From JAGQZY01 sp964588335 (GTDB lineage: Bacteria; Bdellovibrionota; Bdellovibrionia; Bdellovibrionales; JAGQZY01): a stretch of 64,000 nucleotides of DNA. This document shows positions 52,122 through 61,778 of the stretch, in pieces. Within the stretch, counting starts at the first letter, position 1; each line of letters begins with the position of its first letter. The notes beneath the pieces were generated by a model. That model was not told the DNA's origin. It saw only the letters and a program-made list of their open reading frames with translations, and searched no databases. Location of the stretch: positions 1-64,000 of the forward strand of contig CAZPOV010000015.1 of assembly GCA_964588335.1 (NCBI GenBank), in the 5' to 3' direction. The position numbers and the translations under genes were made by a program.

Positions 52122-53156
52122 TTATTCGCCGATGAGGCCACGCGACAACAGCCACTGCCGCAGTTTTTTTGCGTAAAAGGCGTGTCCTTTTGAGCTGAGA
52201 TGAGATTCATGTTTATGAATCTGAAAGGATTTTCCCGTGTCATTTTGCAAATAAACCCAAGCCATCTGATGTTCCTGAAAACACTTTTCCAAGCTCGGAA
52301 CGGCTTCCTTCACCCGCAGCCACAAAACCACGACAAACTGATCCTGGGGACGAAGCTTTTTGAGGTTATCACGAAGTTGCCAAAAACTAGCACACACCTT
52401 CTTGAAGTTGCTGGCGCTGTAGGAATTGGGATAGTTGATATTGAAGTATTGAAAGATATTCGATCGCCCCATCAGCTGATACATACGGGTGCGAAGCGGT
52501 GAAACCTCCAAAAACGAACCTCGACTGACCAACCGCCCTTGCTGCCATTGATATTCAGGCGCTCGCCCCTGGGCCCAGCGAAAATAACCAGTGGTCCCAA
52601 TCAAGCGATCCGCCAATGAGGTCATATAGAAATAAAAAACTATGGCAGAGTCTTGTTTCACTTCCGTTTTAAGACGTTGTGATTCGCTCAACGCCAAAAT
52701 GTTGTGAGGTCCCCACCCCGGCACAGCGTAGTTATAAATCTGTCGATCCGGAAACCATTGAGCCAAGCGTGCGGGCAACGTTTGATCGCTGTTCACACCT
52801 TGCCCGAAAAGATTGGAGTCCCCCAAGAACACCAAAGCCCGCTTTTTTTCCTCAGCCCTATTTTGCGGAACGATTCGGCGGTGAAAATCATCGATTTCGT
52901 ACTCGACATCATAGATCGGTTTACCATCCACGGTTTTTACTGCTCTCTGCACGACTCCAGCTGGCAACAGGTAGCCGATGGGAGGTGCCGTATCCGAGAC
53001 ATTCACTTGCGATTGGGTTCCACCAGACTGCTGCACGGTCTCTTTGATGTCAGGACGCTCGACGGATTGCCAACGAGACCAGAGTCCGACTGAGACCTCG
53101 ATCATGGCAATAAGAAAAATAAAGACAATGAAATTAATGAAAATTAAGCGGAACAC
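52122..53156 (-). CDS. Membrane-anchored SGNH/GDSL-type hydrolase
   Basis: A 344-residue protein, GTG start at 53156 with weak ribosome site. One N-terminal membrane helix (residues 3-25), a variable linker, then an SGNH domain: block I 'ALVFLGDSNLFGQG' with Ser nucleophile, an Asn/Gly-containing block 'YNYAVPGWGPHN', and near the end 'HESHLSSKGH' giving the catalytic His. Such periplasm-facing enzymes often de-acetylate or esterify cell-wall polysaccharides. It lies between carD and gltX on the same strand. Substrate unknown. Confidence 0.8.
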   Translation of the reverse strand: MFRLIFINFIVFIFLIAMIEVSVGLWSRWQSVERPDIKETVQQSGGTQSQVNVSDTAPPIGYLLPAGVVQRAVKTVDGKPIYDVEYEIDDFHRRIVPQNRAEEKKRALVFLGDSNLFGQGVNSDQTLPARLAQWFPDRQIYNYAVPGWGPHNILALSESQRLKTEVKQDSAIVFYFYMTSLADRLIGTTGYFRWAQGRAPEYQWQQGRLVSRGSFLEVSPLRTRMYQLMGRSNIFQYFNINYPNSYSASNFKKVCASFWQLRDNLKKLRPQDQFVVVLWLRVKEAVPSLEKCFQEHQMAWVYLQNDTGKSFQIHKHESHLSSKGHAFYAKKLRQWLLSRGLIGE

Positions 53157-53195
53157 GCCCCATGATATTCAAGGGCGTGCTGAGACACAATAAGA

Positions 53196-53708
53196 TTAAG
53201 CTTCTTGCTCAAGACCAAAGATAGCTTTAACCTCTTCGGTTTCTAAATTGGTTTTCGTTGTTGCTAATGAAAGCTCTGTGATTAAAAGATTTCGAGCGGT
53301 GTCGAGCATTTTACGCTCACCAAAACTGAGCTCTTTATCAACTTTTAGTAGGAAAAGGTCGCGGAGAACTTCGGCGATCTCATAGACCGAACCGGTTTTG
53401 ATCTTTTCCATATACTCACGGTAACGTCTGTTCCATGTTTGATTGTCGATCTTTACATCTGTTTCTTGCAGGATGTTCAAAACCTTTGAGGCTTCGTCCT
53501 GAGAAATAATGGGACGCAAACCAACGTTCTTGGCGTTGTTTTTTGGAACCATAATCTTCATGCCTGTCTCAAGAATTTTGATCGAGTAAAAGACCTGAGT
53601 GCAACCCATCATCTCTTTCTGCTCAACTGCAACGACTTCTCCAACTCCATGTCCGGGATAAACTGCATTGTCCCCAACCTTAAAAACATCGTCTTTTACT
53701 TCACCCAT
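53196..53708 (-). CDS. CarD/CdnL-family transcription regulator
   Basis: A 170-residue protein: N-terminal RNA-polymerase-interacting Tudor-like domain ('VGDNAVYPGHGVGEVVAVE', about 10-65) and a C-terminal helical domain with 'TWNRRYREYMEKIKTG' that touches the promoter fork. CarD/CdnL binds the RNA polymerase beta subunit and stabilises open complexes at rRNA and other promoters. Ribosome site CGGAGG. Strong sigma-70 promoter at 53733-53761 with an inverted repeat next to it. Possible autoregulation is inferred. Confidence 0.93.
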   Translation of the reverse strand: MGEVKDDVFKVGDNAVYPGHGVGEVVAVEQKEMMGCTQVFYSIKILETGMKIMVPKNNAKNVGLRPIISQDEASKVLNILQETDVKIDNQTWNRRYREYMEKIKTGSVYEIAEVLRDLFLLKVDKELSFGERKMLDTARNLLITELSLATTKTNLETEEVKAIFGLEQEA

Positions 53709-53732
53709 TGATCCTCCGTTTAACGTGGGGGA

Positions 53733-53761
53733 TTTATATCATTTATGACACGGTTGGGCAA
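53733..53761 (-). promoter_or_regulatory. Sigma-70-type promoter of the CarD-family gene
   Basis: Minus-strand TTGCCC, 17-base spacer, TATAAA, about 25 bases upstream of the ATG at 53708. Confidence 0.65.
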
Positions 53762-53764
53762 TGC

Positions 53765-53790
53765 CTAAAGTGACGTTTATCGCACTTTAG
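53765..53790. promoter_or_regulatory. Inverted repeat CTAAAGTG-N10-CACTTTAG next to the carD promoter
   Basis: Perfect 8-bp arms, ten-base spacer, starting three bases upstream of the -35 box. Position suits an activator site. The rest of the gene-free stretch 53791-54035 shows no other clear signal. Confidence 0.45.
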
Positions 53791-54035
53791 TTATTTGCAA
53801 ATCTGTAATTATTTCAGCTATGTACAGCGAATAGACAAAGTTGAGCCTGAACTCTCGATGATTTGAAGCTGGGGAGATTAAAGCTTAGGCATGATTTTTG
53901 GCAAGGCCTAAACAACTGTTGATCAAAGTTTTTTCGTTCATGAACTTCCTTCATGGTTTGTCAGTTTGGCATAGAAAAGTCGGACCTTGAAAATGTGTTT
54001 TTTAGAAAAATCGATCGCCGTAAAATTCATAAAAA

Positions 54036-54058
54036 AACCCGATCCATAGGATCGGGTT
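54036..54058 (-). terminator. Terminator of the subtilase gene
   Basis: Perfect 10-bp stem AACCCGATCC / GGATCGGGTT (loop of three) about 26 bases after the subtilase stop, followed on the minus strand by a run of U. Confidence 0.85.
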
Positions 54059-54084
54059 GAGTTGTTTTTAATGAATAAGAGGAT

Positions 54085-56187
54085 CTACAGTTCACTCACC
54101 AACAGAGCAAAGGGTTGCCCGCCATCAGCCGCAGGGGTTGGAAGATTGGTGGCAATCACGCGAACTTCGAGCTCTCCAGTCACACCACCCACTTCAAGGT
54201 ACTCACTGTTGTTAACCGCGGAATTACCACGAGCAATCAGTTGGCCGTCTTCATAAACCTCGATATCAAGGTTATTGACCAAGGCCCGTCCACTACTGGC
54301 AGCACCTGGAGCATCGGTGTAAACCAGGGTGATTTTCCAATCTGTAACCGTTTCACTGGAAAGAGTCGCTGTCGCCGGAGCTCCCTGAAGAACAGTTCCC
54401 TCCATCATGGCGCCCTGAAAGTCGGTTAGAGCATCCATGTTCACACGACCAAACCCTTGATGAGGGTTGGGACGCGTAGCAAGCATCTCTTGCCCCGTGG
54501 CCTTTCCACTTTGTCCAAACTGACCGGGAAAAAGATCAGTCGCAGTATGCATCAACAAGGCTTTAACCAGGGCGGCTGAAGGATTGCTTCTCTGCATGCG
54601 CTCAACCAGATACTGCCTTGCCACAGCGGCGCCACCAGCGACCAGCGGAGTACTCATAGATGTTCCACCCGACCAAACGTAATCTTGGTTAAGAGCACCC
54701 CAAAGTTCATTGGCTCCATCAACTTGCGAACGCACACTGAGGATGTTAGCTCCTGGAGCCACAACATCGGGCTTGGTTCGACCATCGTCCGTCGGACCAC
54801 GCGACGAGAAAGCGGCGATTCCGTTAACATTATTAGACAGAAAATCTGAAGCAATGGGCTCCGCCGAAAACAAGGGCGAGCCATCCTGTTTTTTCAATTG
54901 TCCGATCGGACGTTGAATACCACCATCAGACACTAAGTTCTCTGAGGCTCCGACTGACAAAACATTTTTTGCGGTGGCCGGTGTTCCGATAGAGTCTTCA
55001 TCGACGCGTCCATCATTATTTTTATCTTCACCCGAGTTACCGGCAGCAAACATCAATAGCATGTCAGGCTTTTCCCACATGAACTGGTCGACTGTGACAG
55101 CAAAGTTATCGTAGGCACCCAAATTCTGTGGAGAACCCCAGGAGTTGGTGTGAATACGAGCGCCATCATTATAGGCATCCAAAAACATTTTTGTAATGTC
55201 TTGCGGAGGAATCATATTATTCAGAAGCTGCGACCACATTCCACCAGCAATCAACTTGGCGTCATAAGCCCCACCACGAAGTGCTCCGTTGGAAGCAGCT
55301 CCGTTTCCAGCCACTGATCCAGCGACATGAGTTCCATGCCCCATAGGGTCGTTCCAGCTAAAGGAAAGGAGACCATAAGCATATCCTTTTTGCACCTGAC
55401 CTTGGAAGTCACGATGGATGCTGGCCGCGTTTCCTGAATCAAGACCGGTGTCGGCAAAACCAACCAACTGACCGCGCCCGGTGAATCCGCGATTCCAGGC
55501 CGCCTCGAAGTTCATCACTTTTGTTCCTGATTCAAAACCATCCAAGTCATTGACCGTTTTGCGGGAAACCGAATCAATCAAGTCGGCCGAAATTTCAAAG
55601 TTTTGAAACTGAAGCTCTGGATAAGGTTCAATCCACTCCACTCCATTCAACTGACTGATTTTTTCAATCGCCGAAAGCGGAGCAACCACTCCAATGTTTT
55701 GTCCTTTTGCATATTGCAAATCACCCCACTGTTGGATCTGCTTTTGCAAGGTTTGGGTGGCGTCTTCGCTAAATGTGCGAATCGATATTTTTTCAACCAC
55801 TTGCGCATTCAAGTGATCAACAACACCAAAGCTAGGGCTGACCTTAAAAGCGGGCGCGTAAGGCAACACGGCTTGAAGGCCCCGTAGGTTTTGCAAACGG
55901 TCAACACTGTTGGCGTCCATCTTTACAACGTAAGCATCATCGGGAATATAACGAAGGATTTCGGCACCGGAGTTCATCAGGTCCTGACGATCTTGGGGTG
56001 AAATCTTATCGGCGAACTGAACCACGTGATAATCAGTGGCAGGTCCTCTTTTCAATGAAATCAGGGCTGAGTCCACTGCTGTATCAACAACTTGGGTTTT
56101 AAAATGCAACTGCTGACCGGCTTGGGCTGTGAATGAGTAAAAGCTAGCGAGTAACGCTATGACTTTTATCGTCCGTGATAAAAACAT
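54085..56187 (-). CDS. Secreted subtilisin-like serine protease (S8 family)
   Basis: A 700-residue exported protease with ribosome site AAGGAGG. Signal peptide to about residue 23, a propeptide-like region (30-200), then the S8 domain with catalytic Asp246 (GFADTGLDS), His284 (GHGTHVAG), oxyanion Asn384 (AAGNSGE) and Ser510 (GGTSMSTP). A C-terminal beta-sandwich (about 600-700) ends the protein, like Kp43-type subtilases. It probably digests external or prey proteins after processing of the propeptide; that role is inferred. Monocistronic, with terminator at 54036-54058. Confidence 0.94.
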   Translation of the reverse strand: MFLSRTIKVIALLASFYSFTAQAGQQLHFKTQVVDTAVDSALISLKRGPATDYHVVQFADKISPQDRQDLMNSGAEILRYIPDDAYVVKMDANSVDRLQNLRGLQAVLPYAPAFKVSPSFGVVDHLNAQVVEKISIRTFSEDATQTLQKQIQQWGDLQYAKGQNIGVVAPLSAIEKISQLNGVEWIEPYPELQFQNFEISADLIDSVSRKTVNDLDGFESGTKVMNFEAAWNRGFTGRGQLVGFADTGLDSGNAASIHRDFQGQVQKGYAYGLLSFSWNDPMGHGTHVAGSVAGNGAASNGALRGGAYDAKLIAGGMWSQLLNNMIPPQDITKMFLDAYNDGARIHTNSWGSPQNLGAYDNFAVTVDQFMWEKPDMLLMFAAGNSGEDKNNDGRVDEDSIGTPATAKNVLSVGASENLVSDGGIQRPIGQLKKQDGSPLFSAEPIASDFLSNNVNGIAAFSSRGPTDDGRTKPDVVAPGANILSVRSQVDGANELWGALNQDYVWSGGTSMSTPLVAGGAAVARQYLVERMQRSNPSAALVKALLMHTATDLFPGQFGQSGKATGQEMLATRPNPHQGFGRVNMDALTDFQGAMMEGTVLQGAPATATLSSETVTDWKITLVYTDAPGAASSGRALVNNLDIEVYEDGQLIARGNSAVNNSEYLEVGGVTGELEVRVIATNLPTPAADGGQPFALLVSEL

Positions 56188-56319
56188 AATTCCTCCTTAA
56201 ATGTTCCATAATTTCATCACACAGACTTATGGCCCACAAGAAGGTTTGGTAATAATCCCATGTATCATTAAGGGGTTTTCACGAAATGTCGCAACGGTCT
56301 CGACTAAAGTCTCTAGCCT

Positions 56320-58404
56320 TTAGCCTATCATTTCTTTGTTATTGAAGATTTCATCTTTAATACTTCGATGTTCATAGCGCTGCAATTCAGGGTCGCGTCT
56401 CATGACTTCAAAGGCGGCTTCACGGGCTTGCTTTAAAATTTCAATATCGCGAACCAAGTTGGCCATTTTAAAACCAGGCAATCCACTTTGCCGAGCTCCT
56501 AAAAATTCACCGGGACCGCGCAACTCAAGATCGGCTTCGGCAATTTTAAATCCATCAGCCGTCACTTCCATCAGCTTGATGCGGTCACGAGACTCCTCGG
56601 AAACGGCATAGCCGAGAGAAAGAATACAATAACTTTTATGTTCGCCCCGCCCGACTCGGCCGCGCAACTGATGCAATTGTGACAATCCGAAACGCTCCGC
56701 ATGTTCAATCCATATGATATTGGCATTGGGAACATCAACCCCGACTTCGATCACTGTTGTCGACACCAGAACATCAAACTCTTTATTACGGAAACTCTCC
56801 ATAATTCGGTCTTTTTCATCCGACTTCATTTTTCCGTGCATCAAGGCCACTTTGAATTCCGAAAAATCTTGTTTTAATTTTTCGAACTCATCGGTGGCAT
56901 TTTTAAGATCGATTTTTTCGGACTCTTCTACCAAAGGGTACACCACATACGCCTGCCGGCCTTTGCGCAATTGATTTCTAACAAAACCAACCACTTTGTC
57001 GCGTTTACTTTGAAACGTCATTCGGGTGACAATGGGAATGCGCCCCTTCGGCATTTCTTTAATAATTGAAACATCCAGATCACCATACACAGTCATCGCT
57101 AAACTTCGAGGAATGGGAGTCGCCGTCATTAAAAGAAAGTGAGGAGATTGACCTTTTTTCTTTAGCTTTTTTCTTTGCTCAACGCCAAACCGATGCTGTT
57201 CGTCGACGATGACCAGGCCCAGGTTTTTAAAGTTCACTGAATCTTGGATCAAAGCATGGGTGCCGACCACCAAATCAACGTCACCAGCTTCCACCTGTTC
57301 ATTGATTTCTCGCTTGGCAGCGGCCTTCATATGGCCACTTAAAAACCCGACTCGCAATCCCAGAGGTTCAAACAGTTTCATGGCCCCCTGATAATGCTGT
57401 TGCGCTAAAATTTCCGTGGGCACCATCAACGCCACCTGGTAGCCGTTTTCGATAGCCACCAAGGCCGACAGCAAGGCCACGAGTGTTTTTCCACTCCCCA
57501 CATCTCCCTGAACCATGCGATGCATAGGAAAGTTTCTCTTCAGATCGCTACGAATCTCCTCAAGAGCCTTTTCCTGAGCCGCGGTCAATTGAAAGGGCAA
57601 AGCCTTTTTAAGTTCCGCTGCCAACTTAGAATCTTTTGGGAAAGAGGGTGCTGCGTCTTTCTGCACACCCTGCTTACGGGCGGCCAACAACATTTCCAGC
57701 CAAAAGAATTCCTCAAAAATAATCCGACGATGGAAAGGCGTTCGATAGTTTAGATAAGCATCCCCCGCTCCTTTGGGAGGATGGTGAATCGATAAAAATG
57801 TTTCTTTCAAAGCCGGCAATTGATATTTATCGAGCATCCATTGCGGCAGCTTTTCGTCAAAACCTTGAATTTCATCGGCCTGTAAAGACTCTGAGGCTTT
57901 GGCCACAATCTTGCGCAAGCGGGTGGCGGTTAAACCCTCGGTCTCTGAATAAATAGGAATCAATTCATCTTTCATCTCATCATCGGTTTTAATGTCTTGG
58001 ATATCCGGATGGTGAAACTCAACACGACCTCGATAGTGGGTGACTTTACCAATCACTCGCACCTGTTGCCGAGGCTCGAAGCGCTCGAAATACCCTCGAT
58101 AAGGCACTCGAAAAAATTTGCAATGAATAAGTCCAGAGCCATCACGAACGGTGACATCGTAAGCGCGCCGCTTGGATCGTCCTAAATTGTAGGAGCTGAC
58201 ATTAGAGATCTCGGCTTTAATGCTGACGGTTTCTCCGACCTGCAAAGAAGCAATATCTCGTGCCGCGCGCCGATCCTCATAAGTGCGTGGGTAATTGTGA
58301 AAAAGGTCCTCGATGGTGGCAATGCCTTTTTTTCGCAACAGAGTGCCCAGTTTGGGGCCAACGCCTTTGAGATATTGAATAGGTGTGTCGAAATAGAGAC
58401 TCAT
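56320..58404 (-). CDS. recG: ATP-dependent DNA helicase RecG
   Basis: A 694-residue protein; start ATG 58404 follows AGGGGGG and begins the RecG wedge/OB domain. The frame extends upstream to 58491 but has no ribosome site there. OB-fold 'wedge' region (60-160), helicase motifs: Walker A (GDVGSGKT), DEQH box, 'MTATPIP', and 'QLRGRVGRG'. RecG remodels stalled forks and branches. Divergent from the HD-GYP gene; 229 bases lie between. Confidence 0.95.
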   Translation of the reverse strand: MSLYFDTPIQYLKGVGPKLGTLLRKKGIATIEDLFHNYPRTYEDRRAARDIASLQVGETVSIKAEISNVSSYNLGRSKRRAYDVTVRDGSGLIHCKFFRVPYRGYFERFEPRQQVRVIGKVTHYRGRVEFHHPDIQDIKTDDEMKDELIPIYSETEGLTATRLRKIVAKASESLQADEIQGFDEKLPQWMLDKYQLPALKETFLSIHHPPKGAGDAYLNYRTPFHRRIIFEEFFWLEMLLAARKQGVQKDAAPSFPKDSKLAAELKKALPFQLTAAQEKALEEIRSDLKRNFPMHRMVQGDVGSGKTLVALLSALVAIENGYQVALMVPTEILAQQHYQGAMKLFEPLGLRVGFLSGHMKAAAKREINEQVEAGDVDLVVGTHALIQDSVNFKNLGLVIVDEQHRFGVEQRKKLKKKGQSPHFLLMTATPIPRSLAMTVYGDLDVSIIKEMPKGRIPIVTRMTFQSKRDKVVGFVRNQLRKGRQAYVVYPLVEESEKIDLKNATDEFEKLKQDFSEFKVALMHGKMKSDEKDRIMESFRNKEFDVLVSTTVIEVGVDVPNANIIWIEHAERFGLSQLHQLRGRVGRGEHKSYCILSLGYAVSEESRDRIKLMEVTADGFKIAEADLELRGPGEFLGARQSGLPGFKMANLVRDIEILKQAREAAFEVMRRDPELQRYEHRSIKDEIFNNKEMIG

Positions 58405-58633
58405 GTCCCCCCTCTGGAGAGTGCCTATAGTAGAAAAAAGCCGGTTTCTTGTCAAAATTAGGTCGACTCTATTTGCACATCTCGCCTTCATTTATTCTTC
58501 TCTTTGATTTCATGGCTTATCGTGGCAAGATTTAAGGGTGAAATCAAAACGCTTGCAGCGCTGAAGTGGCAACAAAACGCCGTTGAGACCCTTGGGTCGA
58601 AGCCGCAAGCCTTGGGCCATTGGATTTTGAATC

Positions 58634-59554
58634 ATGGATTGGGATTATTTTAATGTTCGTGTGGGTTGTTTGCAGCCCAGTATTGATCTGCCATTTGATC
58701 TGTATGTAAAAATTCAGAGTCGGTACGTTCATTATATCCGCGCCGGCAATGCCATTTCTGCTGAAAAAAGAAACAAACTAAAAGACTCCGATCGCCTCTT
58801 CGTTCCCAACTCTCAACGCCAAGCCTTTAAAGACTTTATTCATGGCCAACTCGACGATGAAAGTTTGGATCCAAAAACCAAGGCCGAGCTTTTACGAGAG
58901 AGTTCACTGTCCTTGGTCGAAGAGATTTATGAGAACCCGGATGTGGGCAAAGCCCTTGAAGACTCAAAAAAGATCATCCACCAATTCGTAAAATTCATGG
59001 AGCAAGAACCCGAAGGCATGGATCATCTTATCAGTCTTTCGACCCATGATTTTTACACCTACAACCACTCCCTGGATGTTGGTGTTTATGCTCTGGGCAT
59101 TGGTCGGCTTGCCGGTTATAGCCAAGAAGAACTTGAAGAACTGGGGCGTGGTGCCCTGTTTCACGATATTGGCAAGAAATGGGTGGATGTCGACATCATT
59201 TGTAAAAAGGGAGCCCTCGATGATGTCGAGTGGGCGCAGATGAAAAAACACCCTGAGTTTGGCTTACAAATCCTCAATGAATACGATGTCAGTGAGGCTA
59301 TTAAAGCCTGCTGCTTTGAACATCACGAAAGCTTTTTAGGCAATGGTTATCCCCAGGAGCTTCCCGGCGAAGACATTCACCCCATGGCTCGTATCATTGC
59401 CATCACCGACACTTACGATGCCATGACCACGCAGCGGTCCTACAACCAGCCGATGACGCCCAAAGACGCGATTGAGTTTATGACCACGAAACTGAAAGAT
59501 CGCTACGATCCTGAACTTCTGCGCATTCTTCGCGAAGTCATGTTCAAACTTTGA
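58634..59554 (+). CDS. HD-GYP-type c-di-GMP phosphodiesterase-like protein
   Basis: A 306-residue protein. The N-terminal ~110 residues form a separate domain with no clear family. The HD-GYP domain shows HD (His177-Asp178 in FHDIGKK), a distal 'EHHESFLGNGYP' (His230, His231, Gly238-Tyr-Pro) and 'ITDTYDAMTT'. These residues bind the di- or tri-metal centre that hydrolyses cyclic di-GMP. All key positions look present, so it is likely active. Weak ribosome site at ATG 58634. No partner in its operon; the next gene starts 93 bases later. Confidence 0.88.
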   Translation: MDWDYFNVRVGCLQPSIDLPFDLYVKIQSRYVHYIRAGNAISAEKRNKLKDSDRLFVPNSQRQAFKDFIHGQLDDESLDPKTKAELLRESSLSLVEEIYENPDVGKALEDSKKIIHQFVKFMEQEPEGMDHLISLSTHDFYTYNHSLDVGVYALGIGRLAGYSQEELEELGRGALFHDIGKKWVDVDIICKKGALDDVEWAQMKKHPEFGLQILNEYDVSEAIKACCFEHHESFLGNGYPQELPGEDIHPMARIIAITDTYDAMTTQRSYNQPMTPKDAIEFMTTKLKDRYDPELLRILREVMFKL

Positions 59555-59647
59555 TTCAAAAAAAGAGTCTAAATTTGTGGTCACAAATAGCCACCCAACA
59601 ACGAATTCGGTAGTATTGAGCTTCGATTAAAAAAAGTGGGTTTTATT

Positions 59648-60343
59648 ATGAAAAATTTAAGCCGAATAGGATTGGTCGCTGGCATCATGGCGCTGATCGC
59701 AATGTTCTTCATTTTTGATTTGAAGCAGTACCTTTCCTTGTCTTACATCAAAAATCAACAGGATGCTTTTGAAGCTTTTTACGCCGACAACCCAATTGCC
59801 ACAATTGGAAGCTATATGGCCGTGTACATTATTACCACAGCTTTGTCTCTACCAGGAGCGGCCTTATTAACTCTGTTGGGTGGCGCTCTTTTTGGAGTTT
59901 TGACCGGAACTATCGTGGTGTCCTTTGCAAGCACCATCGGCGCGACCCTAGCCTTTTTAGCTTCGCGATTTTTACTGCGTGATTACGTGCAATCGAAATT
60001 CAGTCGCTATCTTACGAAAATCAACAAAGGGATTGAAGAGGAAGGGGCTTTTTACCTGTTCACCCTTCGTCTGATCCCGGCTTTCCCATTTTTTGTGATC
60101 AACCTTGTTATGGGGCTAACACCCATGCGAACCATCACTTTCTTTTTAGTATCACAAATCGGGATGCTTGCGGGCACCATCGTCTACGTGAACGCCGGCA
60201 CGCAGCTATCACAGATTGAATCAGCCAGCGGAATCATTTCTCCGCAAGTGATTGGTTCCTTTGTGGTGCTCGGATTGTTTCCGTTGGTGGCTAAAAAAAT
60301 AATGCAAAAAATTCGCAAAAAAGGACCGGTTACAAATGTCTAA
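59648..60343 (+). CDS. VTT-domain (DedA/TVP38-family) membrane protein
   Basis: A 231-residue protein, ATG 59648 (GTG 59636 alternative). Membrane helices at each end frame the VTT/SNARE-associated domain: 'LPGAALLTLLGGALFG...' and 'LFTLRLIPAFPFFVINLVMG'. The family acts as lipid or anion transporters in the inner membrane; some scramble undecaprenyl phosphate. It overlaps the next gene, a flavin disulfide reductase, by eight bases. This pair occurs widely, but its joint function is unclear. Confidence 0.87.
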   Translation: MKNLSRIGLVAGIMALIAMFFIFDLKQYLSLSYIKNQQDAFEAFYADNPIATIGSYMAVYIITTALSLPGAALLTLLGGALFGVLTGTIVVSFASTIGATLAFLASRFLLRDYVQSKFSRYLTKINKGIEEEGAFYLFTLRLIPAFPFFVINLVMGLTPMRTITFFLVSQIGMLAGTIVYVNAGTQLSQIESASGIISPQVIGSFVVLGLFPLVAKKIMQKIRKKGPVTNV

Positions 60344-61775
60344 ATACGATTTTAATATGGTGACTCTAGGAGCGGGATCAGCCGGTTTGGTCACAGCCTA
60401 TATTTGTGCGGCCACCAAAGGTAAAGTGGCTTTGATTGAGAAGCATAAAATGGGTGGTGACTGCTTAAACACCGGCTGCGTACCCAGCAAAGCCTTGATT
60501 CGCTCAGCCAAGTTTATGAAAGATGCCAAACGCGCCAAAGACTTAGGTTTTAAAAAAGTCGACGTTGAATTTGATTTTGCGGACGTCATGGAACGCATTC
60601 AACGGGTTGTAAAAACCATTGAGCCCCATGACTCCGTCGAGCGGTACACATCGCTGGGTGTGGATTGCTTTCAAGGCATGGGGGTGATCAAGTCCCCCCA
60701 CGAAGTTGAAGTGAACGGTAAAATTTTAACCACGCGCAACATCACGATCGCCACCGGCGCCCGCCCCTTGGTACCACCTTTTCCAGGTGTCGACAAAGTT
60801 GAACACTTCACCTCCGACACGATTTGGAATTTACGAAAAAAACCAACACATATGGTGGTTCTTGGCGGCGGCCCCATCGGCTCTGAAATGGCTCAGGCGT
60901 TTTGTCGACTCGGTATTGAGGTCACTCAGATAGAGATGGGCGATCGAATCATGCAAAAAGAAGATCCTGAAATCTCTGAGATGATCATGCAAAGATTCAA
61001 AGCCGAAGGCATCAAGGTTTTAACCAACCATAAAGTCACAGAACTGAAAGAAAAAGACGGCCAAAAAATCGTGGTTTGTGATCACAACGGTCAAAGCCAA
61101 GAAATTCATTGCGACACTATTTTGGTGGCTATTGGTCGCAAGCCCAACACAACGGGGTTTGGCCTGGAAGAATTGGGTGTCGAAACCAATGACAACGGAA
61201 CCATCAAAGTCGATGATTATTTACGCACCTTAAAATACAAAAATATTTACGCCTGCGGTGACGTGGCGGGTCCTTATCAATTTACCCACACGGCCTCTCA
61301 CCAGGCTTGGTTCTGTGCTGTCAACGCCATGATCAAACCCTTTTGGGGTTTTAAGGCGGACTATCGGGTGATTCCTTGGGCGACTTACACCGACCCTGAA
61401 GTGGCGCGTGTTGGGCTCAATGAGCAAGAAGCCAAACAGCAGGGCATCGCCTACGACGTTGTGACCTACAACATGGATCATCTCGATCGAGCGATCACTG
61501 AAGAAGAAGCCTTTGGGGTGGTGAAAGTTCTTACTGAACCAGGAAAAGACAAAATACTGGGTGCGACCATCGTTGGTATCCATGCCGGTGACATTATCGC
61601 CGAGTATGTGGCGGCCATGAAACACGGCTTTGGGATGAATAAGATCCTAGGAACCATTCATATCTATCCCACCTTGGCCGAAGCCAACAAGTTTGCCGCC
61701 GGCAATTGGAAGCGAGCGCAAGTTTCAGATTCAACTTTGGCTTGGGGCGAACGCTTCAATCGATGGCGTCGATAA
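60336..61775 (+). CDS. FAD-dependent pyridine-nucleotide disulfide oxidoreductase (mercuric reductase / Lpd-like)
   Basis: A 479-residue flavoprotein. FAD motif 'TLGAGSAGLVTA', redox-active Cys43/Cys48 in GGDCLNTGCVPSK, NAD(P) motif 'VVLGGGPIGSEMA', and C-terminal dimer domain with 'HIYPTLAEA' holding the active-site base His. No N-terminal heavy-metal domain, and the C-terminal Cys pair of true MerA is absent, so it is a general disulfide reductase of the class found with VTT proteins. Translationally coupled to the VTT gene by an eight-base overlap; ribosome site AAGGAC. Confidence 0.9.
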   Translation: MSKYDFNMVTLGAGSAGLVTAYICAATKGKVALIEKHKMGGDCLNTGCVPSKALIRSAKFMKDAKRAKDLGFKKVDVEFDFADVMERIQRVVKTIEPHDSVERYTSLGVDCFQGMGVIKSPHEVEVNGKILTTRNITIATGARPLVPPFPGVDKVEHFTSDTIWNLRKKPTHMVVLGGGPIGSEMAQAFCRLGIEVTQIEMGDRIMQKEDPEISEMIMQRFKAEGIKVLTNHKVTELKEKDGQKIVVCDHNGQSQEIHCDTILVAIGRKPNTTGFGLEELGVETNDNGTIKVDDYLRTLKYKNIYACGDVAGPYQFTHTASHQAWFCAVNAMIKPFWGFKADYRVIPWATYTDPEVARVGLNEQEAKQQGIAYDVVTYNMDHLDRAITEEEAFGVVKVLTEPGKDKILGATIVGIHAGDIIAEYVAAMKHGFGMNKILGTIHIYPTLAEANKFAAGNWKRAQVSDSTLAWGERFNRWRR

Positions 61776-61778
61776 ACA

